Assembly: GCA_963837285.1 (NCBI GenBank)
Contig: CAWIMS010000001.1
Span: forward strand, 930,001 to 994,000
DNA from: Planosporangium sp963837285
Lineage (GTDB): Bacteria > Actinomycetota > Actinomycetes > Mycobacteriales > Micromonosporaceae
DNA: 64,000 nucleotides
Reading direction: 5' to 3'
Position 1 is the stretch's first letter. Each line of letters starts with the position of its first letter. This document shows positions 35,153-43,413 of the stretch, piece after piece. A model generated the notes under the pieces. The model had not been told where the DNA came from and searched no databases. It worked only from the letters and a program-made list of their open reading frames with translations. Both the position numbers and the translations under genes were made by a program.

Positions 35153-35481
35153 GTGGCTGACCTCCTCGGTGACGGCGGGTGGGGGTGGTCGCCGTCGCGC
35201 AGCAGCGGGCGACGGGCCCGGGGGGACCCGCTGGTTCGTACACCCCGAGCGTACGTCGGCTGTACCGGTGGACTCTGGCCTGGTTCCATGACGTGGATCA
35301 GGACACTCCCCACGTTCTAGCCTCCGTATATCTATTACGCACGGTTACCGTTGGCGGTTCGACCGCGCCGGTGAACCGGCTCAAAGGCGTCCATTATCGA
35401 ACTGTTCCGTTACCGCCGCAGCCCCGCGATCGGTCATGCGACAGTCGTCCTACGGTTATTGCCTAGCGCTATGCTGCCCCC
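35153..35481. other. Divergent intergenic region between korA and nuoA
   Basis: A 329-base region. The korA side holds its ribosome site. The middle (about 35320-35345, CCTCCGTATATCTATTACGC) and the nuoA side (GGTTATTGCC, GCTATGCT near 35456-35475) are AT-richer and probably contain the two promoters. TATGCT about 10 bases before the nuoA GTG could be a -10 box of an almost leaderless transcript. No gene is seen. Confidence 0.45.
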
Positions 35482-35859
35482 GTGACCGGGTATCTGGGCT
35501 CGTACGCCACGCTCGGACTTCTCCTTCTTGCCGGCGCGCTGGTATTCGTCGCCGCTTTCGGGGCTAATCGGGTGTTAAGTCCCCGCCATCCCGCCACCTC
35601 CGAGGGCAAGCTGGAGAACTACGAATGTGGGCTGGACCCGGTCGGCGGCGACTGGGCACAGGCGCAGATCCGTTACTACGTGTACGCGTACCTGTATGTA
35701 CTTTTCGCTGTGGAGAGCGTCTTCCTCTTCCCGTGGGCGGTGGTGTTCGATCGGGCCGGGTTCGGGGTGACGACGGTGGTCGAGATGGGCATCTTCGTCG
35801 GCCTGCTCACGCTCGGTCTCCTGTACGCCTGGCGCAAGCGGGTCCTGCGCTGGAGTTGA
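35482..35859 (+). CDS. nuoA: NADH-quinone oxidoreductase subunit A
   Basis: A 125-residue membrane subunit of complex I. Three transmembrane helices are clear (about 8-30, 70-90, 98-117), with the family signatures KLENYECGLDPVGGDW and YYVYAYLYVLFAVESVFLFPW. The conserved Cys of the Q-site loop is present (YECG). Normally nuoA starts the long nuo operon, but no other nuo gene follows; the next genes are unrelated. It may be a second, solitary copy. Confidence 0.93.
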   Translation: MTGYLGSYATLGLLLLAGALVFVAAFGANRVLSPRHPATSEGKLENYECGLDPVGGDWAQAQIRYYVYAYLYVLFAVESVFLFPWAVVFDRAGFGVTTVVEMGIFVGLLTLGLLYAWRKRVLRWS

Positions 35860-35916
35860 TGGTGATAGAGCGGGGCGGGCTCGCTTCGCTATGGCCCTCG
35901 TGCCACGATCTGTGAC

Positions 35917-36564
35917 ATGGGTCAGCTCCTCCTCCTGACGATCGGAGCGCTCGTGGTGGGCGCCATCGGGTTCGGCATCGCGGTGCTCATCTCCGGCTCC
36001 GATCCGGGCCTGCAACCGGTCGAGCCGGACGGGCGCGCGGTGTCGTTGCCGGTCAACCGCCCATTGGTGGAGTCCGATTTCGGGGCGGCCAAATTCGACA
36101 CCGCGGTCCGGGGGTACCGGATGGGACAGGTCGACACCGCGCTGCGCCGGGCCGCCTACGACATCGGGTACAAGCAGGAGCTGATCGGGGTACTCGAAGC
36201 AGAGGTCGACGCGCTGCGCGACGGCCGGGTGGAGGAGGCCGACAAGCTGCGGTCGGCCCGCCAGGCCGCGCTGAGCGCGATCGCGGGCGGCCCGCGGTCG
36301 ACGACGGATGCCGCCGATGGCGAGTCGGGCGAGACGACCACCGAGTCAGCCGGCGAGTCGGCCGTCGAGTCGGCCGGCGAGTCAGCCGGCGAGTCAGCCG
36401 TCGAGTCGGCCGGCGAGTCAGCCGGCGACGAGGCAGCGACCGGCGAGGCGCAAGCCGACGAGAAGACCGACGAGCCGGACCGGCCCGACGACGACATCAT
36501 CGATTCCCACGACGACGCCGACTCCACCGCCGATGGCCGCCAGCGGGAGATGAGGCTGCCGTGA
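35917..36564 (+). CDS. DivIVA-domain membrane protein with an ESAGESAV repeat tail
   Basis: A 215-residue protein. A single N-terminal membrane helix (MGQLLLLTIGALVVGAIGFG) is followed by a short DivIVA-like motif FDTAVRGYRMGQVDTALRR and a coiled-coil stretch to about 125. The tail is acidic and repetitive, with several repeats of ESAGESAVESAG (about 140-170), then Asp/Glu-rich sequence. DivIVA motifs recruit proteins to curved or polar membranes, so a function in polar growth is possible but not shown. Its stop overlaps the next start (GTGA). Confidence 0.72.
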   Translation: MGQLLLLTIGALVVGAIGFGIAVLISGSDPGLQPVEPDGRAVSLPVNRPLVESDFGAAKFDTAVRGYRMGQVDTALRRAAYDIGYKQELIGVLEAEVDALRDGRVEEADKLRSARQAALSAIAGGPRSTTDAADGESGETTTESAGESAVESAGESAGESAVESAGESAGDEAATGEAQADEKTDEPDRPDDDIIDSHDDADSTADGRQREMRLP

Positions 36565-37130
36565 CCGGCCCCCAGCCCCGGCCCAACGGGGATCGGGCCA
36601 CGGCGGACAAACCCGCCCCGGCGGACAGGGCTGCCCCGGGCGGGTCGCCGCAGGCCGGGCTCGGCGACGCGGTACGCCCCGGCACCGGTGAGGTGACCGC
36701 CACCGTGATCGTCAACGCCCCGGCCGGCCGGGTCTTCGACGCCCTCCTGGCCTGGGAGCGGCAGGGCGACTGGATCCCGTTCACGAAGGTACGGCTGATC
36801 GACGGCGACGGCGGCGAGGGCAGCTCGATCGAGGCGGTCACCCAGGTCGGGCCGGCCGTGGTGCGCGACGAGATGCGCGTGGTGAAGGTCGACCGGCCAT
36901 ACGAGATCCGGGTCGTGCACTACGGCAAGGTGCTGCGCGGTCCGGGCGTGCTGCGGTGCACCGCGATGGGCGGCGAGCGTACCCAGGTGGTCTGGCATGA
37001 GTGGTTCCACCTGCCCGGCGGCACGGTGGGCAAGGTCGCCTGGCCGGTGCTGTGGCCGGGCTCCAAGGTCAGCCTCACCCAGGCGCTGCGCCGGTTCGCC
37101 CGGCTGGTGGAGGCCGGCGGACTGCCATGA
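36561..37130 (+). CDS. SRPBCC-family (polyketide cyclase-like) protein
   Basis: A 189-residue protein. A Pro/Ala-rich N-terminal about 45 residues is followed by a START-like fold of about 140: VTATVIVNAPAGRVFDALLAWERQGDWIPF, the usual first strand and helix, and FHLPGGTVGKVAWPVLWPGSK near the end. Such folds bind hydrophobic ligands; ligand and function are unknown. It overlaps the genes before (GTGA) and after (ATGA), so the three are coupled. Confidence 0.78.
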   Translation: MTGPQPRPNGDRATADKPAPADRAAPGGSPQAGLGDAVRPGTGEVTATVIVNAPAGRVFDALLAWERQGDWIPFTKVRLIDGDGGEGSSIEAVTQVGPAVVRDEMRVVKVDRPYEIRVVHYGKVLRGPGVLRCTAMGGERTQVVWHEWFHLPGGTVGKVAWPVLWPGSKVSLTQALRRFARLVEAGGLP

Positions 37131-37714
37131 CCAACCCTGACCTGGTCACCGGCCCGGACGGGCTGGCCCGGTGTGCGTGGGCCGGGGCGGCGGCCGACTA
37201 CCTCGCTTACCACGACGACGAGTGGGGCCGGCCGGTCCGCGACGACGACGGGCTGTACGAGCGGCTCACCCTGGAGGCGTTCCAGTCTGGGTTGTCCTGG
37301 CTGATCATCCTGCGCAAGCGGCCCGGGTTCCGGGCGGCGTTCCGTGACTTCGCCATCCAGAAGGTGGCGGCGTTCGGCGAGCAGGACGTCACCCGGCTGC
37401 TGGACGACACCGGCATCGTCCGGAACCGGTCCAAGATCGAGGCGGCCATCCGCAACGCCCGCGTCGCCGCCGACCTGCCCGACGGTCTGGCCAAGCTGCT
37501 GTGGTCCTTCGCGCCGCCACCGCGCGAGCACCGGCCGCACACGTTCGCCGACGTGCCGGCAGTGACCCCGGAATCCACCGCGATGGCCAAGGACCTGAAG
37601 AAGCGCGGCTTCCGCTTCGTCGGCCCCACCACCGCGTACGCGTTGATGCAGGCCACCGGCATGGTCGACGATCATCTGGCGGACTGTCACGTCGCGTACG
37701 GTGGCCCGCGCTAA
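37127..37714 (+). CDS. tag: DNA-3-methyladenine glycosylase I
   Basis: A 195-residue base-excision enzyme that removes 3-methyladenine. It has the typical start RCAWAGAAADYLAYHDDEWGRP with the catalytic Glu (DDEWG), LTLEAFQSGLSWLIILRKR, and a C-terminal zinc-site pattern of His and Cys (MVDDHLADCH). Length is normal. The ATG overlaps the stop of the SRPBCC gene. Confidence 0.94.
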   Translation: MTNPDLVTGPDGLARCAWAGAAADYLAYHDDEWGRPVRDDDGLYERLTLEAFQSGLSWLIILRKRPGFRAAFRDFAIQKVAAFGEQDVTRLLDDTGIVRNRSKIEAAIRNARVAADLPDGLAKLLWSFAPPPREHRPHTFADVPAVTPESTAMAKDLKKRGFRFVGPTTAYALMQATGMVDDHLADCHVAYGGPR

Positions 37715-37726
37715 TCCGGTGCCGCG

Positions 37727-37887
37727 TTGGTCACGCTCAGCCCGTACCCGATGAGCTTGAAGATGGAGCGCCGGCTGGCGGAACTGCTCGCGGTGGCCCG
37801 GCGGCGTTGCGCGCGGCCGGCATCGATCCGGCGCAGCCGGCGGCGACGGTGCCGCCGGAGTGCTGGCGCGCGCTCGTGATGAGATGA
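37727..37887 (+). pseudogene. Possible small gene with one frameshift
   Basis: From TTG at 37727 the frame reads MSLKMERRLAELLAVA, then turns into Arg-rich nonsense near 37795. The neighbouring frame continues PAALRAAGIDPAQPAATVPP and ends ECWRALVMR with TGA at 37885-37887. Joined by one indel in a GGCCCGGCGGCG run this gives about 53 residues of plausible helical sequence. I do not recognise a family; it may be chance. Confidence 0.3.
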
Positions 37888-37892
37888 GGGGT

Positions 37893-38459
37893 ATGGCGTA
37901 CTGGGCGGTGGTGGTACCCGCGGAGCGGTACGCGGCGGAGCGGCTGTTCCTGCACGAGACCCTGGAGCTGACCGGGGTGGACGGCCCGCTGCCCGCGCCC
38001 GGCGACGAGGTGGCCCTGGTGGCAGGCGATGTGGTCTTCGCGCTCGGGCGGGTGCTGGCCCGGCCGGCCGACGAGAGCCCCGACGATCCCGGCTCGGACG
38101 AGACGCTGGCGACACTGGACATCGCGTACACGCATCGGCTGTTCGACGCGCCGCTGCCCGCTTCGGATCTCGGGGTGGTCGCCGGTGTGGCGCCGGTCGA
38201 CGCCGACCGGTTCGCCGCGCTGGTCGACAAGGCCGGTGTGGAGCACGGCGCCAAGCGGGAGTGGCTGGTCGCCCTGTACCTGCCGATCGAGGCCGCGTCG
38301 CAGGCGGAGGCGGTGCGCGCGTTCTGGACGTACACGTTGCAGTTGGGGCCGCGGGAGTTGCCGGCGTTCGTGTCGCCGCTCGGCGACGAGCTGTCGATGC
38401 AGGCGTACGTGCTGGGTGAGCTGGCGAACCTCGATCCCGAGGAGGAGGACGAGGACTAG
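37893..38459 (+). CDS. Hypothetical protein
   Basis: A 188-residue protein I do not recognise, starting MAYWAVVVPAERYAAERLF, with blocks such as GDEVALVAGDVVFALGRVL and YTHRLFDAPLPASDLG and an acidic end PEEEDED. No signal peptide or membrane segment is seen. Start chosen at the ATG after GATGAGGGGT. It is convergent with the DUF1501 gene, with stop codons overlapping by four bases. Confidence 0.7.
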   Translation: MAYWAVVVPAERYAAERLFLHETLELTGVDGPLPAPGDEVALVAGDVVFALGRVLARPADESPDDPGSDETLATLDIAYTHRLFDAPLPASDLGVVAGVAPVDADRFAALVDKAGVEHGAKREWLVALYLPIEAASQAEAVRAFWTYTLQLGPRELPAFVSPLGDELSMQAYVLGELANLDPEEEDED

Positions 38460-39691
38460 CTGATCAGCTTGTCGATCCTGGTCTTCCAGCCGGCGAGGAT
38501 CCTGCCCGGGTCGGTGCCGAGCACGCCGTCCAGCAGCGCCGCGTACACGTCCCGGAAGTCTGTCGTGACCTTCAGGTCACCGTTGTCGAGATCGGTGAGG
38601 CTGGGCTGCCCGCCGTAGAAGCCGCCGCGCACCGGTGCGCCGAGCACGAACATGTCCGACGCGGTGCCGTGGTCGGTACCTTCCGAAGCGTTGGCGCGGA
38701 CCCGCCGGCCGAACTCCGAATAGATCGCGACGATCGTCTTCCGGCCGGCCGGAGTGCCGGCCATCCGGTCGACGAACCCGGTGAGCGCGGCGTCCAGCTC
38801 GGTCAGCAGCCGTTGCTGCGGCTCCTTCTCGTCGGCGTGCAGGTCGAACCCGCCCAGCGAGACCGAGAAGACCCGGGTCGCCACGTTCGCCTCGACGCAG
38901 CGGGCGACGAGGTCGAGCTGGGTCTTGAGGGCTGTGCGGGCGCCGCCGGTGGCGGTGCCCGTGCCGGCTGCCTCGCTGGGGCTCGGACTGCTTTGGGCAT
39001 GGCTGTCCACGTCATGGATCATCTGGTCGACCTCGGCCAGGTCGGCGTACGCCCGGGCCGCGCGGGCCTGGAGCGGCGGCTCGCCGGGGGACGGCGTGCC
39101 GAAGGCGGGCAGGGCCTTGATCGGTGTGTCCAGTTTCGGGGCGATCACCGCGCCGGCCACGGTCGCCCCGGCGAGCACCGGCGGCAGCACCGGCTCGAAC
39201 GACACCGCGTGCCGGGGATCGCCGCCGGTCGCGTCCAGCCAGCGGCCGAGCCAGCCCGTGGTGCCCGGCCGGTCCGGCTGGCCGGTCTGCCAGATGTCCA
39301 TCGACCGGAAGTGGCTGTGGTCGGGCCTCGGGTACCCGACGCCGCGCACGATCGCGAGCTTGTGCTGGTCGAACAGCCGCTTGAAGCCCTTGAGCCCCGG
39401 GTTGAGGCCGAGCGTGGCGTCGAGGTGCAGCACCTCCTCCGGCCGGTACGCCAGGTCGGGACGGGTGTCGTGGTAGGCCGGGTCGGCGTACGGGATGACC
39501 GTGTTCAGGCCGTCGTTGCCGCCGTACAGGGTGACCAGGACCAGTGTCTTCGCGTCGGTCGGCCGGTCGGTCGCGGTGTCCAGGATGTCTTTGAGGGTGT
39601 ACGCCGTGTACGCGGTGGCTCCGGCGGCGAGCGCTGCGGCGCCGGTCACCCCGCTGGCGATCAGGAACCGGCGACGGGTCAACGTATCCAT
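38456..39691 (-). CDS. DUF1501 family protein, Tat-exported
   Basis: A 411-residue secreted protein. The signal has a twin-arginine motif (TRRRFLIASGVTGAAALAAG), so folded export by Tat is likely. The DUF1501 (sulfatase-like alkaline phosphatase fold) body has LVTLYGGNDGLNTVIPY, FRSMDIWQTGQPD, and YSEFGRRVRANASEGTDHG. Its function is unknown; it is almost always paired with a DUF1800 protein, as here (10 bases downstream of it). A small Ser/Pro/Gly/Thr-rich insert lies near residues 235-255. Confidence 0.9.
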   Translation of the reverse strand: MDTLTRRRFLIASGVTGAAALAAGATAYTAYTLKDILDTATDRPTDAKTLVLVTLYGGNDGLNTVIPYADPAYHDTRPDLAYRPEEVLHLDATLGLNPGLKGFKRLFDQHKLAIVRGVGYPRPDHSHFRSMDIWQTGQPDRPGTTGWLGRWLDATGGDPRHAVSFEPVLPPVLAGATVAGAVIAPKLDTPIKALPAFGTPSPGEPPLQARAARAYADLAEVDQMIHDVDSHAQSSPSPSEAAGTGTATGGARTALKTQLDLVARCVEANVATRVFSVSLGGFDLHADEKEPQQRLLTELDAALTGFVDRMAGTPAGRKTIVAIYSEFGRRVRANASEGTDHGTASDMFVLGAPVRGGFYGGQPSLTDLDNGDLKVTTDFRDVYAALLDGVLGTDPGRILAGWKTRIDKLIS

Positions 39692-39701
39692 TCCAGGCTC
39701 C

Positions 39702-40970
39702 TCACATCACCGCGTACTCGGGACTGGCCAGCCCCAGGGCGATGAGCTGTCTGGGCTCTGTCGTTGCTCTCAGGACGGCTCTTGTTCGTTCGGTGAATCC
39801 GTCCACAACCAGCAGCCGGGCCAGGGCGTCGGGTCGCTGCGCCTGCGGTACCGCGGTGAGCGTGGCGATCGTGACCGGGGCCGCGTGTGCGGCGACTTGC
39901 TGGGCCGCGCGTAGCTTGACCGGCACGCTCGACGTGGTCAGCCACGCGGTACCGGCCGGCCAGCCGCCCACGCTCGGCGGCTGGAACGGCACCTGACCGA
40001 GCGCGTCGAGGGCGGTCAGCAGTTGCCGGCGCTGCTGGTCGGGCAGCTCACCCGGGCGTACCCCGAGCTGGCGGATCGCCCCGACCGCCCACTCGACCGG
40101 CTGCTTGACCAGCTTGCCCGTGGTCTTCGCGAACTCCGGATCGGTGAACAGGGCTCTGACCAGGGCCTTCAGGTCGCGGGCCGGCCGGTACGCGGCGGCG
40201 AGCCGGTCCCGGGTCCCGGTCGGGATCGGCTCGCCGGAGGCATATCGATACCACATCCGGCTCGCCAGAAACCCGGCGTTGGCCGGTTGCGCGAGCAGAA
40301 TGTCGGCGAACCCGTCCGCGTCGAACGGCCCGGTCCGGCCGAGAATGGTCTTTTCCTTGACATCGTGCCGTTTGGGGTTGAGAACCGCTCTGGTGTCCTG
40401 TATCTGCCAGCCCGTCAACGCCCGGGCGCCCTCCCGGACGTCGGTCTCGCCGTAGTTGCCGATCCCGAGCGTGAACAACTCCATCAGCTCGCGGGCCAGG
40501 TTCTCGTTCGGCGCCTTGCTGGTGTTCTTCTGGCCGTCCAGCCAGACGATCAACGCCGGGTCGCGCAGCATCGCCTTGAGCATCACGCCGAAGTCGCCGG
40601 TGGCGTTGGTACGCAGGGTCTGCCACTGGTTGACCAGCAGGCCCGCGAACTTGACCTTCTCCACCGAGGTGGCCCAGTGCCCGTGCCAGAAGAAGGTGAG
40701 CTTCTCCGGTAGCTGGTGGTCGGCCTGCACCATCCGGTCCAGCCACCACAGCGTCGCCACCCGTACCTGGTCGCGCCGGGCTGCCTTGTCGGTGCTCTCC
40801 GGTACGGCTGGCGGCGGGGTACGGGCCGCGCCCGCGTCCGGGGCCGGCGGCGTGAGCAGGGTGTCCAGGGTGGCGTCGAAGCCGGCGCGCTCCGCCGCGT
40901 CGACCTCCTCGGTGCGGGGACCGAACGTGGCGCGGCGCAGCAGGTGCGCAAGTTGTGCCCGGGTCGCCAT
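39702..40970 (-). CDS. DUF1800 family protein
   Basis: A 422-residue protein with the DUF1800 signatures LAHLLRRATFGP, KLTFFWHGHWATS, NENLARELMELFTLG, and LTGWQIQDT. No classic signal peptide is present, unlike many relatives. It precedes the DUF1501 gene by 10 bases, so the two form the common pair of unknown function. A family A repeat lies 71 bases upstream of its start. Confidence 0.9.
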   Translation of the reverse strand: MATRAQLAHLLRRATFGPRTEEVDAAERAGFDATLDTLLTPPAPDAGAARTPPPAVPESTDKAARRDQVRVATLWWLDRMVQADHQLPEKLTFFWHGHWATSVEKVKFAGLLVNQWQTLRTNATGDFGVMLKAMLRDPALIVWLDGQKNTSKAPNENLARELMELFTLGIGNYGETDVREGARALTGWQIQDTRAVLNPKRHDVKEKTILGRTGPFDADGFADILLAQPANAGFLASRMWYRYASGEPIPTGTRDRLAAAYRPARDLKALVRALFTDPEFAKTTGKLVKQPVEWAVGAIRQLGVRPGELPDQQRRQLLTALDALGQVPFQPPSVGGWPAGTAWLTTSSVPVKLRAAQQVAAHAAPVTIATLTAVPQAQRPDALARLLVVDGFTERTRAVLRATTEPRQLIALGLASPEYAVM

Positions 40971-41041
40971 GCCCCTGACCGTAGATGCGCCATGTTCGAT
41001 GAACGTAAGCCCGCTGTCCGGGCGCTGTGATTGGCGCCCAA

Positions 41042-41116
41042 GATCGGCACAACTTCCCGGAAATAGTGGCCAAAACCGACGCCGGAGGCCACAACTTCCG
41101 GGAAGTTATGCGGACC
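41042..41116. repeat. Family A 75-bp palindromic repeat, copy 8
   Basis: It lies between two genes on the minus strand, starting 4 bases after the enoyl-CoA hydratase stop (on its strand). Its halves show matched changes (AAATAGTGG left; TTATGCGGACC right end). Confidence 0.9.
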
Positions 41117-41120
41117 TTGG

Positions 41121-41912
41121 TCAGTGGCCTTCGAAAAGGGGGCGCTCCTTGCGGACGAAGGCGTACGTGGCGTCGCGGTGGTCGGCTGTATCGCCGCTGG
41201 CCGCCTGCGCCTCGTACTCCGCCTCCAGGGCCTCGGCGAGAGCACCCGTGCCGCCGATCCGCAGCTGGCGCTTGATCTGGCCGTAGGCGACGGTCGGGCC
41301 GCTGGCGAGCCGGGAAGCCAGCGCCCGGGCCGCCGGCAGTACCTGCTCGTCGTCGTCGACCAGGGTGCTGAGCAGGCCGAGCCGGAGCGCCTCGTCAGCG
41401 CGTACCGGCTCGGCGAGCATCAGCAGCTCGGTGGCTTTGGCGTGGCCGACCAGCCGGGGCAGCGTCCACGACGCGCCGGTGTCGCCGGCCAGGCCGACGT
41501 TGGCGAACGCCATCAGGAAGCCGGTGCCGGGGCCGCCGATCCGGAAGTCGGCCAGCATCGCCAGCGACGCACCGGCACCCGCCGCCATCCCGCGAACCGC
41601 GGCGACGACCGGCTTGGTCATCTCGGCGAGCAGTGTGGCGAGCGGGTTGTAGTGCTCGCGCACGGTCGCCAGCGGGTCGACGCTGCCCGCCTCCAGCGTC
41701 CCGACGTGCTCGCGCAGGTCCTGCCCGACGCAGAACGACCTGCCGGCGCCGGTCAGCAGGATCGCCCGGCAGGACGCGTCACCGGCGAGTTCGGCGAGCG
41801 CGTCCACGAGCGCCTGCTTGAGGGCCAGGTCGAGCGAGTTGAGCGAGTCGGGGCGGTTGAGGGTCAGCGTCGCGATCCCGTCGACGCGCTCGACGAGCAG
41901 TACATCGGTCAC
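41121..41912 (-). CDS. Enoyl-CoA hydratase/isomerase family protein (PaaG-like)
   Basis: A 263-residue crotonase-fold enzyme. The oxyanion-hole blocks are AGRSFCVGQDLREH and AAVRGMAAGAGASLAMLADFRIG. Asp in AGDTGASWTLPRLVG, where many hydratases have Glu, resembles PaaG, the ring-epoxide isomerase of phenylacetate breakdown. A PaaX-like regulator gene lies directly upstream on the same strand, which supports the aromatic-catabolism idea, but no other paa gene is present. GTG start at 41912, with GGAAAGG upstream. Confidence 0.88.
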   Translation of the reverse strand: MTDVLLVERVDGIATLTLNRPDSLNSLDLALKQALVDALAELAGDASCRAILLTGAGRSFCVGQDLREHVGTLEAGSVDPLATVREHYNPLATLLAEMTKPVVAAVRGMAAGAGASLAMLADFRIGGPGTGFLMAFANVGLAGDTGASWTLPRLVGHAKATELLMLAEPVRADEALRLGLLSTLVDDDEQVLPAARALASRLASGPTVAYGQIKRQLRIGGTGALAEALEAEYEAQAASGDTADHRDATYAFVRKERPLFEGH

Positions 41913-41956
41913 AGACTGAAGCCTTTCCGGGCGGGCGTGAGCGGGGCGGGCGTAAG

Positions 41957-42773
41957 TCAGGATGCGGCCAGCGGCAACCGGGCGGCGGCGACTTCCAGGC
42001 ACCGGTCCACGTACCGGTCGGCGGCCGGCCGGAGGCGCGAGGCGTGGCTGTCGAAGAAGTCCGCCGCCGCGTTGCCCGGCCAGCGCTCCGGCAGCAGCTC
42101 AGGGGGCAACTGTGGGTCCCGGAACAGGAACGTCCGCCAGGCGTGCACCAGGGTGAACCGGGCGGCGTACGCCGCTTCGTCGTCAGTGGGCGCCGATATG
42201 GCGGACACGACCGGGGTCAACTCGCGCACGAACTCCTCGTATGCCGCGCCGATCTCGGCCAGGTCCCACGCCCGGCGGACCAGGGCGACCGAGCCGTGGG
42301 TGCCGCCGGTGTGGCTCGCGGTGAACCGTTCGAACCGCACCCCCGCCTCTTCGAGCAGCGACTCGACCTCGTCGGTCGGGTGTGCCGCGACCCAGGTGGC
42401 GGCGTCGAGCGTCCCGTAGCCGAGGAAGGACAGGTTGGCGCCAGCCGGCCGCGGTCCGCCCGCTGGGCCGGCGGGTCGAGCACGACCAGGTCGAACCGGC
42501 CGTCCCAGGTATGTTGCCGGTCCGGTAGATCCGCGCGGCCGCCTCGTCGAGCCGGCGGGCGGCCTTGGGAGTGATCAGGTAACCCGGCCCGGTGGACAGT
42601 CGCAGCGGATGCAACCAGCCCTGCCGCACCATCCGGGACACCGCGGTGCGCACCGCGGGCGCGGCGATTCCGAGCGGGGTGAGTAGCCTCACCAGGGCGG
42701 CGACGGGTGCCCGGCCGCCTCGCGGGCGGAGGTAGTCGCCGTACAGGTCGAAGAGTGCCGACCGTGCCTGCAT
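41957..42773 (-). pseudogene. Frameshifted PaaX-family transcriptional repressor
   Basis: The N-terminal winged-helix part is intact: MQARSALFDLYGDYLRPRGG, TAVSRMVRQGWLHPLRL, and PGYLITPKAARRLDEAAARI. A slip near 42510 moves to the frame giving TWDGRFDLVVLDPPAQRADR, and another near 42435 to RFERFTASHTGGTHGSVALV and HAWRTFLFRDPQLPPELLP, the conserved PaaX C-terminal block. Restored length is about 270 residues, normal for PaaX. PaaX represses phenylacetate genes and is released by phenylacetyl-CoA. It precedes the PaaG-like gene by 44 bases. The slips may be sequence errors. Confidence 0.8.
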
Positions 42774-43054
42774 GGCCGCACATTGTGACAGTTCTGGCCT
42801 AGATACACTAGATGCTGTTACAAGAATTTGCCCGTACATTCCCGTGCGACCGGGTCGCCCGGCCCGTCGCCCCTGTTCGTTTGCCCGCCTCCCGCGCTCT
42901 CAAAACGGCCCCGGTTTGGGTCCGGCGGCCTTCATCAGGGAAAATCGTTGGTCGGCGCCGCGGGCCGTGCGCCCGGCGGGAGACTGTCGGGGCTGCGCAG
43001 TGGGTGCGGCCGGCGTGCCCTGGACTGAACACATAAAGTCTGAGGGGAGACAAC
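42774..43054. other. Divergent intergenic region between paaX-like and DUF3117 genes
   Basis: A 281-base region. Near 42800-42815 the bases CTAGATACACTAGAT hold, on the minus strand, two ATCTAG units three bases apart, which might be an operator for the PaaX-like repressor. AT-rich bases around it could form promoters in both directions. The remainder is GC-rich without a coding frame I believe. Confidence 0.4.
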
Positions 43055-43222
43055 ATGGCGGCGATGAAGCCGCGGACGGGCGACGGTCCGCTGGAGGTCA
43101 CCAAGGAGGGCCGAGGCATCGTCATGCGGGTGCCGCTCGAGGGTGGTGGCCGGCTCGTCGTTGAGATGACACCCGACGAGGCCAACGCGCTCAGCGACGC
43201 GTTGAAGTCGGCTACGGGTTGA
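43055..43222 (+). CDS. DUF3117 domain-containing protein
   Basis: A 55-residue protein, MAAMKPRTGDGPLEVTKEGR then IVMRVPLEGGGRLVVEMTPD and ANALSDALKSATG. This small actinobacterial family is highly conserved and of unknown function. GAGGGGAG lies 6-12 bases upstream of the ATG as ribosome site. Length equals that of the family. Confidence 0.9.
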   Translation: MAAMKPRTGDGPLEVTKEGRGIVMRVPLEGGGRLVVEMTPDEANALSDALKSATG

Positions 43223-43413
43223 CCGCGGTTTCGGGGCGCCGATGCCCGCGTGTGATCGGCGGGCACCGCGCGCCAGCCGCCTGCGGGCGGCATCTTTGGC
43301 GATTTCTGCATTGTGTAGCGTCCATCCCTAGCCCGATATGGGGAGTTCAGCGTGACCCCGCGCGGAACTCCCCATCGGTCTTCGCAGGGGCGGTGGAACG
43401 GGGAGGAGACGCG

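Noticed and set aside
42800..42815. Firm PaaX operator call
   Set aside because: Two ATCTAG units look operator-like but do not match a PaaX site that I know, so they are noted only within the intergenic entry.
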